Counted from the first letter of the stretch, positions 25,053 through 34,792 are shown. The stretch is 64,000 bases of DNA from Pseudochelatococcus lubricantis (GCF_042432495.1 NZ_JBHLXC010000015.1:1-64000); one strand, 5' to 3'. Made by a program: numbers and translations. The notes: generated by a model not told the origin, from the sequence alone.

Positions 25053-25961
25053 ATGCCCAACGAAACCCTGCCCCGCGATGTCCAGACGCTCGCAAGTCTG
25101 GTTCGGGCCGAGCCGCTTCGCCCCGCCCTGCGCAGCGTCATCCTGCGCCCGTCACGCGGGATGTATGAGGAGTTCACCCATTTCCTGCTGGTGGAAACCG
25201 GCGACGTCACGATCGAAGCCGACGACAGCGGACATCGTCTCGAAGGCCCCGTCGCGATGATTCTGCCCCCGGCGCCCGCCATGGCCGTCAGGCTTGGCGC
25301 GGGTGCGGGCGGCTGGCTGCTGGGTGCCGCCCCCCCGGTGCGGACAGAGGCAGTCGGGGCAAAGGCGGAATCCGGTCTCCTGCAAACGGTGAGCGCGCGC
25401 CTTGTCGTGGCACAGGGAGAGGACGGCCGCTTCATTCCCGATCTCGTGCATCTTGCCGAACAGATCCATCGCGAGATGCACCGTGAAACGCGCGGATCGC
25501 AGATGGCCGTCGTGGCCTGTCTGCGGCTGTTGCTGATTTCCTTCTGGCGGGAAGGCAGCTTCGATCCCGCCACGCTCGGACGCAGCAGCGAACTGCACCT
25601 GCTTCAGGGCTTCAGGCGGCTGGTGGAACTGCATTTCCGCTCACGGATGTCCGTGGCCGACTATGCGGCTCTTCTGGGGGTCACATATGACCGCCTGCAC
25701 AGCATCTGCCGGCGCAGCCAGCAACGTTCGCCGCTGCAGCTCGTCCATCAGCGGATGATGCGCGAGGCGGCGATCCGGCTGGAAAGGTCGGGCGAGACGA
25801 TTCAGGAGATCGCCCATTCGCTCGGTTTCGGCGACGCAACCGAGTTCAGCCATTTCTTCAAGAGAAAAAGCCGGATGGCGCCCTCGACCTTCCGCGCAAG
25901 GGTTCGCGACGCGGGCGGCACGGCACACATCGGCGGCGCCTCCTTCGCGGACTGGCCGTGA
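25053..25961 (+). CDS. AraC family regulator divergent from the p-cresol operon
   Basis: The roughly 302-residue protein carries a C-terminal AraC/XylS double HTH: SVADYAALLGVTYDRLHSIC and TIQEIAHSLGFGDATEFSHF followed by FKRKSRMAPSTFRAR. The N-terminal half is a poorly conserved sensor domain. The start is uncertain: ATG 25053 lacks a clear ribosome site, and ATG 25020 or TTG 24993 are in frame. It is divergent from the aldehyde dehydrogenase gene, so it probably activates the p-cresol unit. Confidence 0.8.
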   Translation: MPNETLPRDVQTLASLVRAEPLRPALRSVILRPSRGMYEEFTHFLLVETGDVTIEADDSGHRLEGPVAMILPPAPAMAVRLGAGAGGWLLGAAPPVRTEAVGAKAESGLLQTVSARLVVAQGEDGRFIPDLVHLAEQIHREMHRETRGSQMAVVACLRLLLISFWREGSFDPATLGRSSELHLLQGFRRLVELHFRSRMSVADYAALLGVTYDRLHSICRRSQQRSPLQLVHQRMMREAAIRLERSGETIQEIAHSLGFGDATEFSHFFKRKSRMAPSTFRARVRDAGGTAHIGGASFADWP

Positions 25962-26127
25962 GGGAGACGGAGCGCACACGCATACGTGACGTGCAGCCTG
26001 TCCCTGGCTTGCTTCAGATGCATGACGGGGATACGCCATAATCCGCGTACCTGCGCAGCCGGATCGGGGATTGAAGCACAATTCGTAGCGGCATATGGGA
26101 GAAGGGACGAAAGAGGATGGCCAGCGC

Positions 26128-27687
26128 ATGACCGACACGTTCTCCACCGGCATTCACCACGTGACGCTGATCACCCGGCGTGTGCAGGCCAACGTCGATT
26201 TCTACGCCGGCTTTCTGGGCCTGCACCTCGTCAAGCGCACAGGCGGCTTCGAGGATAGCGAGCAACTCCATCTCTTCTACGGCGACCGGACAGGGTCACC
26301 CGGCTCGCTGGTCACCTTCCTCGTCTGGGAGGACGGCGCGCAGGGCCGTGTCGGCAACGGTCAGGTTTCCGAGATCGCCTTTGCCGTGCCGCCATCCGGC
26401 ATCGGGGAATGGTTGACGCGGGCGCTGGCGCGAGGCGTCCCCGTCGAGGGGCCGTCACGCGAATTCGGCGAGCCTGTCCTGCGGCTGAGAGACCCTGACG
26501 GTATCATCGTCAAGCTCGTCGGCGCAGACGTTTCCCCCGCGAACCACGAAAACGGCGATCCCGCCGCCATCACCCGGCTGCGCGCGGTCACGATCCTGAC
26601 GGATACGCCGGAGGAGACAGCGGCTTTCGTCAGCCGCTTCGGCTACCGGCGGGAGGCGCGAGCGGGAGCGATCACCCGACTGCGATCCGATACCGACGCC
26701 GTCGACATCAGAGACGCCTCCGGCTATGTGCCGGGCGCACCTGGAACCGGCACGGCCGATCACGTCGCCTTCCGCGCCGAAACCGTCGAGGCGGTACGAA
26801 AGGCCGAGAGTGAATTGGCCGGTCTCAACTCATCGCCGACAACCTTCCACGACCGCAAATATTTCATCTCGCTCTACGTGCGGGAACCCGGCGGCACGCT
26901 CTTCGAACTGGCGACCGACGGGCCCGGTTTTGCCATCGACGAGGCAGCCGACAGGCTCGGCGGAATCCTGTTCATCCCGGAATCAGACCAACACCGTGCG
27001 GACGCCCTGAAAGTGATCCTGCCGCAGTTCGCCCTGCCGGGAGAACCCCGCCCTCCCCGCCGCGACCTGCCCTTCGTGCACCGCTTTCATACCCCCGACG
27101 ATCCCGACGGCAACACCGTCGTGCTGCTGCACGGCTCCGGCGGCAACGAGGCGGACCTGATGCCGCTGGCGCACCGCATCGCGCCACGTGCTACGCTGCT
27201 CGGCGTACGCGGGCGCTCCCACGAGGAAGGCATCGCGCGCTGGTTCCGCCGCACCACCGCAACCACGTTCGACCAGGCCGACATCCGCTCGGAAGCTAAA
27301 GCCTTCGCTGCCTTTGTCGACGGAGCGATCGCCGGCTACGGCCTCGATCCGGCGCGTATGGTCTTTCTCGGGCTTTCCAACGGCGCGAATTTCGCCGCGG
27401 CGGTCATGGCCCTGCATCCAGGTGTTATCCGGCGCGCCCTTCTCCTGCGCGCGATGCCGGTCCTCGCCCCCCTGCCGGACGCGGACCTGACGGAAGCGAA
27501 GGTGCTGATGATACGCGGCGGCAACGATCCTTACGATCAGCTCGCATCGCCACTGGAAGAGTGGTTCCGGCGTAACGGCGCCGACCTCGATTCCCACAGT
27601 ATCGAGGGTGGCCACGCCCTCACGGCCGATGATGCAGTTCTGGGAGGGAAATGGTTCGACACAACCATGACAGACGACGCAAGTTGA
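26128..27687 (+). CDS. Fused glyoxalase-type ring-cleaving dioxygenase and carboxylesterase (MhqO-MhqD-like)
   Basis: The 519-residue product joins two enzymes. Residues 1 to about 290 form two VOC/glyoxalase modules with a 2-His-1-Glu metal triad suggested by GIHHVTL (His10/11), TADHVAFRAE (His212) and GGTLFELATDG (Glu260). This is the MhqO type of hydroquinone-specific extradiol dioxygenase. Residues about 315-519 form a phospholipase/carboxylesterase: LLHGSGGNEADL, nucleophile GLSNG (Ser417), GGNDPYD (Asp467) and EGGHAL (His496), like MhqD. In Bacillus these are separate genes of a quinone-responsive regulon. A role in detoxifying or degrading (methyl)hydroquinone is inferred. It follows the AraC gene by about 166 bases in the same direction. 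Confidence 0.82.
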   Translation: MTDTFSTGIHHVTLITRRVQANVDFYAGFLGLHLVKRTGGFEDSEQLHLFYGDRTGSPGSLVTFLVWEDGAQGRVGNGQVSEIAFAVPPSGIGEWLTRALARGVPVEGPSREFGEPVLRLRDPDGIIVKLVGADVSPANHENGDPAAITRLRAVTILTDTPEETAAFVSRFGYRREARAGAITRLRSDTDAVDIRDASGYVPGAPGTGTADHVAFRAETVEAVRKAESELAGLNSSPTTFHDRKYFISLYVREPGGTLFELATDGPGFAIDEAADRLGGILFIPESDQHRADALKVILPQFALPGEPRPPRRDLPFVHRFHTPDDPDGNTVVLLHGSGGNEADLMPLAHRIAPRATLLGVRGRSHEEGIARWFRRTTATTFDQADIRSEAKAFAAFVDGAIAGYGLDPARMVFLGLSNGANFAAAVMALHPGVIRRALLLRAMPVLAPLPDADLTEAKVLMIRGGNDPYDQLASPLEEWFRRNGADLDSHSIEGGHALTADDAVLGGKWFDTTMTDDAS

Positions 27688-27856
27688 GCAGCACATCGCC
27701 CGATATCAACAGCTGCAAAGTTGCGGAACTACTTTTCGGCCTCCGCACGCACAAACGATTTCAAGACTGTGATTTTATAAAGAGTATCAGGGTACTGTAG
27801 ATCAGTACTTTCGATGAAGTTTAAATGCTGTGCAAGCCCCCTATCCAAGGAAGCTG

Positions 27857-29947
27857 TTATCCGTTCGCGTGGGCGGCGGGGGCTTCAGATGGGCTGCTTC
27901 TTCCGGATGGGAACCGGACAGCTGCGGCCGCAGCGGCAGTGGCCTCGCCGCCGCGAACGGTGACGGCATTGGAGGCAAGCGCGATACCGGTCTCGCGGAA
28001 CGCCGCCAACAGGCGCTTCATCGCCTCACGCTGGATGAAGCTTGGATTGCCGGGCTTCGCGGTGAATTTCAGGCGCACGACGAGCGAGTTGTCCGTCACG
28101 TCGCGGATGCCCTGCATCTTCAGCGGCACGAGGAATTCCTTGCCGATTTCCTCGTCTTCCAGCATCGCAAAGCCCACCTTCTTGACGGTCTTGCGGATCT
28201 GCTCCGGATCCGCGTCGCGGTCGAAGTGCAGTTCGAACTTGATGGTGCTCCAGTCGCGGCTGTAGTTGGTGATCGCCTGCATCTGCCCGAAAGGAATGGT
28301 GTGCAAGGGGCCGTTCTGGTGCCGCAGCTGGACGGAGCGCAGCGATATCTTCTCGACGGTTCCCTTCAGCTTTCCGGTGTCGACGTATTCACCAACGCGA
28401 AAGGCGTCGTCAGCAAGGAAGAACATGCCGGAGACGATATCCCTGATCAGGGTTTGCGATCCGAATGAAACAGCCAGTCCGAAGATGCCGAACCCCGCCA
28501 GTAGCGGCGCTGTATTCACACCAAGGGACGAGAGAACGACAAGAATTGATATGGCGAGAACCGCGATGAAGACAACATTGCGCACCAGCGGCAACACCGT
28601 ATGCAGGCGGCTGGCCGGGGCGCCGGGGCCTTCATCCTGATCCGCACCGGGCAGGTTCGCGCGCTGCGCGGGCGCAATAGCCTCGAACCAGGTTTTCAGA
28701 AAACTCCACGCCGTCCAGCAGAAGACGACGGCCGCGAGCAGCCGCATGGCGCCCGAGACCAGCCGCAGCGCGGCGAAGGCAGCGCCATCGGCCATGATCG
28801 GCTTCCAGAGTTCGACGATCAGATAAACGCCGATGAGCCAGATACCCCCCGTCACGAGGGTATGGCCGGCGGCCGTCGCCGCCTGCTCCAGCGCACCGGG
28901 CTGCCGGCGCCGGAACCGTGCCGCCGCGGCTGCCGACATAAGAGCGTGCGCGCCGAGCGCCAGTATGGGAAGCAGCAGCAGGGTGACCTGGGTCGTGCCG
29001 GCGGCGAAGTTCCAGCTCGTGCTTTGCGGCTTCCCGGCCGCAAGGCAGCCGACAGCCCAGATGACCAGCGCGGTCACGACATAGAAATAAGGCAGAAGGG
29101 CCGCAGCCGCACGCCTGAACAGGCCGGGTTCGCTGCCGGCGAACGCCGCCTCGATGTCGCGGGCACCAGCGATGAACCACCATAGCTTCAGCAGCGTCAG
29201 GACAGTTGCGCCTGCAAGGAACCAGCCTTCGATGGCGATGGCGTCCGCACCGCTCACATGCGCGAGGCGAACCGTCTGCCCCACCACACCGCCGATGGCG
29301 CCGTAGGCCGCAACCATCCTCCAATGCCAGCCTGCGTTGGGGATCGGAATGAGGCGGGCGGCGGCATCGCCCGGCGCGAACAGCAGCCGCGCGAATATCG
29401 CGTAGGCCAAAGCCGTTATCGCAACATTGAGAAGCGCTTGCACGCTATCGTGCGCCAGCGTACCCTGCGGTATCACGCTGCCAGCCAGGACACCCGTGAC
29501 CACCGCGAAGGGGACGAACCCCGAAAGGTCGATTGCAAGCTGGACGCCGGCGCGCCTGAACCTGCCAGGCAAGGAATCGGCAAACCGGCGCCGCTGCGGC
29601 TGCAGGAGAAAAGCCGCGAACCGGTAAACAGCGAAACCGGCGATTGCCCCGACAAGACCAATCGCGAGCGCAAGCCCCGCAATCTGCAGCCAGCCATATC
29701 CTTCCGCGCCGATTTTTTCGGCCCAAGGAGCGAACAGACCGCCGAAGTCGGCAATGCCGCGAATCCCGAGGGCGATGCCGTCCTGAAGTCCATCCATCAT
29801 CTGCCGGGCGGCGGCTGGCAGTCCGTACGCGCCGCCATCACCCGTGGATGGCGGATTGATGCCCTGTTCGACGCCCGCCGCCATTGTCCCATCCATTCCG
29901 CTGAAACGGCGACAGACGCCAGCGCTCATCGCCCAGCGGCCCGTCAC
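27857..29947 (-). CDS. MscS family mechanosensitive ion channel with extended membrane domain
   Basis: The product of up to 696 residues has about ten predicted membrane segments. The MscS core follows: a pore-lining helix (LLAGFGIFGLAVSFGSQTLI), then RDIVSGMFFLADDAFRVGEY, the beta domain with GTVEKISLRSVQLRHQNG, and the alpha/beta C-terminal domain. Such channels release solutes on hypo-osmotic shock. The N-terminus is uncertain: several Met lie in the first 50 residues and no signal peptide is visible, although many members of this large type have one, so the 5' end may be misassigned or shortened. Confidence 0.85.
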   Translation of the reverse strand: MTGRWAMSAGVCRRFSGMDGTMAAGVEQGINPPSTGDGGAYGLPAAARQMMDGLQDGIALGIRGIADFGGLFAPWAEKIGAEGYGWLQIAGLALAIGLVGAIAGFAVYRFAAFLLQPQRRRFADSLPGRFRRAGVQLAIDLSGFVPFAVVTGVLAGSVIPQGTLAHDSVQALLNVAITALAYAIFARLLFAPGDAAARLIPIPNAGWHWRMVAAYGAIGGVVGQTVRLAHVSGADAIAIEGWFLAGATVLTLLKLWWFIAGARDIEAAFAGSEPGLFRRAAAALLPYFYVVTALVIWAVGCLAAGKPQSTSWNFAAGTTQVTLLLLPILALGAHALMSAAAAARFRRRQPGALEQAATAAGHTLVTGGIWLIGVYLIVELWKPIMADGAAFAALRLVSGAMRLLAAVVFCWTAWSFLKTWFEAIAPAQRANLPGADQDEGPGAPASRLHTVLPLVRNVVFIAVLAISILVVLSSLGVNTAPLLAGFGIFGLAVSFGSQTLIRDIVSGMFFLADDAFRVGEYVDTGKLKGTVEKISLRSVQLRHQNGPLHTIPFGQMQAITNYSRDWSTIKFELHFDRDADPEQIRKTVKKVGFAMLEDEEIGKEFLVPLKMQGIRDVTDNSLVVRLKFTAKPGNPSFIQREAMKRLLAAFRETGIALASNAVTVRGGEATAAAAAAVRFPSGRSSPSEAPAAHANG

Positions 29948-30542
29948 CCGATATCAGGCTGCCGCAGCATGCAGCAGCCTGGCGGGACAAGATACGATCC
30001 GCGACTATCCGATAAAGATGGCCAATCTGACATCACCTGTCGTGTAATCCGGATAATAGCCGCATGATGAAGAAAGCGCCGTGTGTTCAGTCCCGCTCAT
30101 GGGTGCTGGCCGGCGGAGATCGGGAAGGCTCCCCCGTGCCCCGCCCAGTTTTCATGCCGCCCAGCCGCCGAACGAACAACACACGGCTGGTAAGACCGAG
30201 CCCGTCTTCCTGGCTCTTGCCGCACTCCCTCGTAGCGCTCGCAAGCCTCGTATATAGTTCAACCGACCCGCCGTAGCTCGACGACGATGCCTGCGATTGA
30301 GCGAACATTTTGCTGACGAGACTATATCGTGGAACCTCGGCAAGGGATGATCGGAGACCCTGCGACGTGTTGACGCCAAATCCCCGTCCGGAGAGTCCAC
30401 GCAACTACATCTCCTATCCTATTGGAAAACATATCGTTATTCCCTTTGACAAAAAGGGCAGATGCACCATGCACCCGCCCCGTTTGTCATCCAGGCTCCG
30501 ACACGGGCGGCACGGACTTGAGCAAACTCGTCTTCAGTTTCG
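29948..30542. other. 595-base intergenic region, no gene supported
   Basis: This lies between the GH16 gene and the MscS gene, both transcribed leftward. Short open frames here show no family resemblance and no ribosome sites. It should contain the MscS promoter and the GH16 transcript end, but I see no clear motif. Confidence 0.5.
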
Positions 30543-32279
30543 TCAAGCCGCCCACCAGTCGTCTCGCGGAGAAACCGAGATAGCCAGGATGACATCTTGA
30601 AAGTCGTTGTCGCCCGTATCAGTCGGCAGGTCCTCAAATCCAATCAATAGTTGCAAGCCGTCATCGTCAACGCCCGACAGCACCTGGGGCGCCCCATTCG
30701 GGTTAAACGCCGCGATGGAGTGGAAGACTGGCGCCGTCACAAGGTTACCCAGCGTCGCGCTGCGCAGCACGAGTGCCCCGCCGTCGACGGCGTCGGCGTC
30801 CGCTGACGTGACGAGGGAGAGATTGTCAGGTAGTTGTCCATACACGCCGAAGCCGTCCTGAATCAGGAAGAAGGCCAACCGCGCACCGTCTGCCGGCGTA
30901 TCGAGATCGACGGTCCGCGCCTCGCTGCCGACGTTCAGCGTATCGGCAAACAGAATGCGGACGCTCCCGATCGTTCCGTCTGCGTCAACCGTATAGACAC
31001 CCAGGGTATTGTGAAAGCTCGAAGTGGCAGACTTGATTTCCGCCGCGAAGGACGTCGCTCCGTCGCCCACGAGATAGGGCTCGTTGGCGATGCCATTGAT
31101 CGCGATGGGGTCGACCGCCTGCGCTTCCTGAAGGTCAGGCAGAAAATGTACGAAGCTCAACAGTGTGTTTGCGCCGGTTCCGTCATTGCGGGCCACGGTC
31201 ATGAAGTTGCCTTGAGAGAAGTCGCCGACGAGCCGGAAGCGCGTGTCGGCGACTGAAACTTCCACCCCGATCTCCGTCGTGTCGACAGAGACAGCCTTCC
31301 GATCGATGGCCTGATCAATGTCCAGTACATCGTCGACGCCGAAACCGGAGATAGAATCGCCGTGCAGATTGGCTAAAGAATCGCGCACAATATCGGCGCC
31401 TCCGCCAAGCTGAATGATGTCGGCCCCGGCGAATCCGGATATAATATCGTTTCCTATGCCGCCATAGATGACGTCGTTGCTATCCGCACCAAGCACAGGA
31501 CCACCGGCTTCGTTGGCAAAATATGTCGATAGCTGCTCCACCTTCACATAATCGACATCGAAGTAGTAGGTTTTGTTCTCGGCCGCACTTCCTGCGGGCA
31601 CAAAATCTGCATCTCCAATACTCGGCCCATTAGGGTCACCCCTGCCGGGCCCCCAGTCGGTGGGCACCCCCCATAGGTTCATGTGGAGATTCTGCGGCTG
31701 CGTTGGGACATGTTCCATGTCGACGCGAATTTCTTGGCCATCCACGAGCCAGCGGACCCGGTCGGGGAGCCACTCTATGCGGTAGACGTGCCAATCGGCG
31801 AAGCTGCCAGTTATTGGGATGGATTGAGGGTAATCATGACCAGTTCTCTCCAGAAAAACGTTGGTAGAGATCTTGGCAAGCTGAGAGGTCAGGATCTCGA
31901 AATCCAGCTCGTCATGATCCTCTTTACCTTGGGCATACTCAAAGGCCTGGTAAGCGAAGAATCCCGCGATCATGCCCGCCTGGGAGCTTTCGAACCTGAA
32001 CCGGCCCTCAAAAGCGACGCCGCCACCACTCAAGTCCCATGCCTTATTCGTGATTGCCTCAGAGCCGCTGAACCCGCTTCCGTCGAGCCAGGTGTCCAGG
32101 CGGATTCGTGCCACGCCACCTTCGGCGACAGGCAAGCTCTGCCGGATCTGCGTTTGGCCCAGCCAGGACGAATTGTTGGTTTGAGACCACCTATTGATTT
32201 TCCAGTCTGCAGAGTTGAGCGTGCCGTCGATTGAGAATTGATCCTCGAACAGGACCTGTACCCCACTGAGTTGCGCCAT
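30543..32279 (-). CDS. Secreted GH16 family glycanase with RTX-like repeats and DUF4114-like C-terminus
   Basis: The 578-residue product starts with a GH16 jelly-roll domain (residues about 8-240). DHDELDFEIL contains the E-x-D-x-E catalytic motif (Glu124, Asp126, Glu128) of the lichenase/XET-like branch. RTX-type nonapeptides follow (GGIGNDIISGFAGADIIQLG, then GGADIV). The C-terminal part ends in a DUF4114-like domain (FEDLPTDTGDNDFQDVIL). There is no Sec signal, which with the RTX repeats suggests type I secretion, as for rhizobial ExsH. Exopolysaccharide cleavage is plausible. ATG 32279 is chosen for a strong GGAGGGGG just upstream. No type I exporter genes are adjacent. Confidence 0.85.
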   Translation of the reverse strand: MAQLSGVQVLFEDQFSIDGTLNSADWKINRWSQTNNSSWLGQTQIRQSLPVAEGGVARIRLDTWLDGSGFSGSEAITNKAWDLSGGGVAFEGRFRFESSQAGMIAGFFAYQAFEYAQGKEDHDELDFEILTSQLAKISTNVFLERTGHDYPQSIPITGSFADWHVYRIEWLPDRVRWLVDGQEIRVDMEHVPTQPQNLHMNLWGVPTDWGPGRGDPNGPSIGDADFVPAGSAAENKTYYFDVDYVKVEQLSTYFANEAGGPVLGADSNDVIYGGIGNDIISGFAGADIIQLGGGADIVRDSLANLHGDSISGFGVDDVLDIDQAIDRKAVSVDTTEIGVEVSVADTRFRLVGDFSQGNFMTVARNDGTGANTLLSFVHFLPDLQEAQAVDPIAINGIANEPYLVGDGATSFAAEIKSATSSFHNTLGVYTVDADGTIGSVRILFADTLNVGSEARTVDLDTPADGARLAFFLIQDGFGVYGQLPDNLSLVTSADADAVDGGALVLRSATLGNLVTAPVFHSIAAFNPNGAPQVLSGVDDDGLQLLIGFEDLPTDTGDNDFQDVILAISVSPRDDWWAA

Positions 32280-32601
32280 TTCAGCCCCCTCCATTATTTG
32301 TATCAATGATTGAACAGGCTGTTAGACGAGAGTCAATCACCACTGCGGCGCAAGTATCTCCCCGCGCTTGCATATCATGACCACACATCCGGCCGAGACG
32401 CTGGAGGACGATGGTTTCCCTGCTTTCACGGCCTCGACGATGCGGATGAGCAGGTAGTGGCGCTATCGCTCAGAGACATTGTTCAGAACGCTCTCATCCC
32501 GGAGGAAATCAGCGCCCCTCATGTGTCATTGCCCTTTGCCTAGGCCTCAGGCAATCTGTTGTGCGTCAGTATAGGCAGCGGCCAAATCGCGGTTTTCTCG
32601 A

Positions 32602-33396
32602 ATGGAATTCGTCTACGGGTTGAGCTTTCTGCTGCTTTTCAGCTTGAGCGCCTATGGCGGTCTGGCGCTACGGCGCCATCTCAACGAGGGCCACTTTTCG
32701 AAAGATAACATGGATGCTGTGCGCTTGGTGACCGGTCTGATCGTGTCTTTTGCCGCACTCATCCTGAGCCTTCACCTTTCCACGTCTAAAGCCGCATTTG
32801 ACGCCGCCAACCGCAATAGAGCGGCTTACGCTACGCAACTGGCAAGCCTTGATGAATGTCTGCGAAATTTCTCTCCGCAAATGGACGCGACGCGGCTGCA
32901 GCTGCGCCAATACACCGCCGCCGTCATTGTCAGCACCTGGCCCGATGAGGAGGGACCAGGGATCGAAACCGGCCTCGATCCACAGCACATGATGTTACGT
33001 GGAGAGGACGCGACGCTGACGAAACTGATGACTCACATTGGTCTGGCAATCGATTCTTTCGTTCCCACAGACGGCGCTGCGCAGAACATCGTTGCAAGAT
33101 GCCGGGCGGAATATGGAACGGTTCTGGCGGGGCGCTGGTCCGTCATCGACGACACGTATGCCCCGTCAGGAAGGCTATTCACCGTCGTTATCAGTTTCTG
33201 GCTCGCGCTGGTTTTCCTCAGCTTCGGGCTTCAGGTGCAACAGCGCGCACTGAGCCTGACGGTTCTTGCGATTGGCGTCCTCTGCGTTTCAACCGCGATG
33301 TTCGTTATCATCGACCTGCATTTTCCGTATCGCGGCGTCTTCGGGATATCCAGCACGCCGATGCGTGATGCCCTGGCAGACATGCTCCGCCAATAG
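32602..33396 (+). CDS. DUF4239 (bestrophin-like) membrane protein
   Basis: The 264-residue protein has two N-terminal membrane helices (FVYGLSFLLLFSLSAYGGLA and VTGLIVSFAALILSLHLST), a soluble middle region of about 120 residues, and two C-terminal helices (VVISFWLALVFLSFG and LTVLAIGVLCVSTAMFVII). This layout and the LVTGLIVSFAALILSLHLS segment are those of DUF4239. Function is unknown for the family. It stands alone, between the GH16 gene upstream (divergent) and the tRNA-Arg gene. Confidence 0.75.
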   Translation: MEFVYGLSFLLLFSLSAYGGLALRRHLNEGHFSKDNMDAVRLVTGLIVSFAALILSLHLSTSKAAFDAANRNRAAYATQLASLDECLRNFSPQMDATRLQLRQYTAAVIVSTWPDEEGPGIETGLDPQHMMLRGEDATLTKLMTHIGLAIDSFVPTDGAAQNIVARCRAEYGTVLAGRWSVIDDTYAPSGRLFTVVISFWLALVFLSFGLQVQQRALSLTVLAIGVLCVSTAMFVIIDLHFPYRGVFGISSTPMRDALADMLRQ

Positions 33397-33586
33397 ACGG
33401 GCATGACCGCGCCCTTCGTCTACGACGGCGCCGCATTCCCGGCCTATGTCAAGCATGTGCTGGCCCCGACCCGGTCCAAGGATGCCATCAAGGATGTTGA
33501 GCGTGAGGACTTACGCAAGAAATCAGAACAGCCATCGAACGATCCCTCAGGATCTCGTTGGGACTTTCCGCGCCGAACCGCCGAAA

Positions 33587-33616
33587 TCGGGTATAAATGT
33601 ACCCGAATTATTCGGG
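33587..33616 (-). terminator. Overlapping hairpins downstream of tRNA-Arg
   Basis: Two inverted repeats share an arm: TCGGGTA (33587-33593) with TACCCGA (33600-33606), and CCCGAAT with ATTCGGG (33602-33616). They start 16 bases past the tRNA 3' end on the minus strand. They can form only one at a time. A U-rich tail is weak, so termination is likely but not certain. Confidence 0.45.
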
Positions 33617-33631
33617 CTTCAACGCGCTTAT

Positions 33632-33708
<77 letters not shown>

Positions 33709-33878
33709 CCATCATACGCAATACACTATCTCCCCTGCCCCACGCATCACACTTTGTGCCGTGCGGGAGCCTCGTTGCGCACCTTCCTTCTATTATCTGG
33801 ATGGTGGCGTTCGTCTTGCCAGGAATGCGCCAAAGTGGCACTTCACAACAACGGGTTGTTTCTCCTATCATAGGCGTG

Positions 33879-34787
33879 ATGATTTTGCAGCGGTTCTTTT
33901 GGCCTTTTTCCTACCTGTTCACAGAAACCCGCCTTTCAGGACACCCCGCCCGCCGGAGACGTGCGTTCGTTGCAGGGATCGTTTTTATGCTGGCCGCGAC
34001 GGGGGCGGACGGGGCGTTTCCGGCTTGCCTGGAGGTTGCATCGCCGGACGATGCCCTGCGCGTTCAGGGGGTGACGGAGCGGGGGGAGCCTGTGCTTTCC
34101 GACGGGCGGATCGTCCTCCCCTCCGGCATCGCCCTTGTCGACGAAGCCGCTGCCGTTGCCGCTATCCGAAAGGTTCTCGACCGGGGGGAAATCCGGCTTG
34201 CCGCCATCAGTCGACATGCCGACCGCTGGGGTCGGTATCGCGGCCATCTTGCGATTCGGGCTGGCGGAGATGTCACGACGCTCGTGGAGCACCTCGTCGC
34301 GCAGGGTGCGGCGTTGCTCTATCCGCAAGAAATCGCTGCGAAGGCGGGCGACAAGCGGAATATCGTCGTCACCGCGGCCTGTGCGGACCGGCTGCTTTCG
34401 CTGGAAAAGGAAGCGCGCCGCGCGGGAATCGGCGCATGGGGCGGAACTGCTGCGCTGCCGCTCGACGCCCGCAACATTCCTCTGTTGCAACGATTTGCCG
34501 GCCAGTACGTTATTGTCGAGGGACGGGTCGTTTCGGTCGGAGAGCGCAGCACCATGACATTCCTGAACTTCGGGTCGAACTGGCGGAGGGACTTTTCGGT
34601 CTCTATTGCCCGAAAGGACTGGGAGGACTTCGCGAAGCAGGGGCTGACCGCCGCCGCCCTCAACGGCAGGCGCGTTGCGGTGAGGGGTGAAATCCTGCTA
34701 CGGGAAGGCGTCGAATCGCCGGCTGGCCGGGCGCCCACGATCAGGGTATCAGTGACGCGAAGCCTCGCCTATTCGGATACGGACTGA
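33879..34787 (+). CDS. Thermonuclease (SNase)-like exported protein
   Basis: This roughly 302-residue protein contains an SNase-like OB-fold pattern (AISRHADRWGRYRGHLAIRA, then LVEHLVAQGAALLYPQ and EKEARRAGIGAWG) but the Arg-Glu-Arg catalytic set of true thermonucleases is not complete by eye, so activity is uncertain. A second beta-rich domain follows (YVIVEGRVVSVGERSTMTFL). The N-terminal hydrophobic segment (AGIVFMLAATGADGAFPA) is a probable signal. The start is uncertain: ATG 33879 or a later ATG near 33987. It ends five bases before the M48 protease gene, so the pair form a unit. Confidence 0.65.
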   Translation: MILQRFFWPFSYLFTETRLSGHPARRRRAFVAGIVFMLAATGADGAFPACLEVASPDDALRVQGVTERGEPVLSDGRIVLPSGIALVDEAAAVAAIRKVLDRGEIRLAAISRHADRWGRYRGHLAIRAGGDVTTLVEHLVAQGAALLYPQEIAAKAGDKRNIVVTAACADRLLSLEKEARRAGIGAWGGTAALPLDARNIPLLQRFAGQYVIVEGRVVSVGERSTMTFLNFGSNWRRDFSVSIARKDWEDFAKQGLTAAALNGRRVAVRGEILLREGVESPAGRAPTIRVSVTRSLAYSDTD

Positions 34788-34792
34788 TCGTC

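Noticed and set aside
32310..32543. A 77-codon frame with a faint resemblance to short DUF6894-type proteins
   Set aside because: The resemblance is limited to a dozen residues, the start lacks a ribosome site, and the frame is interrupted relative to that family. A decayed remnant is possible but not supported.
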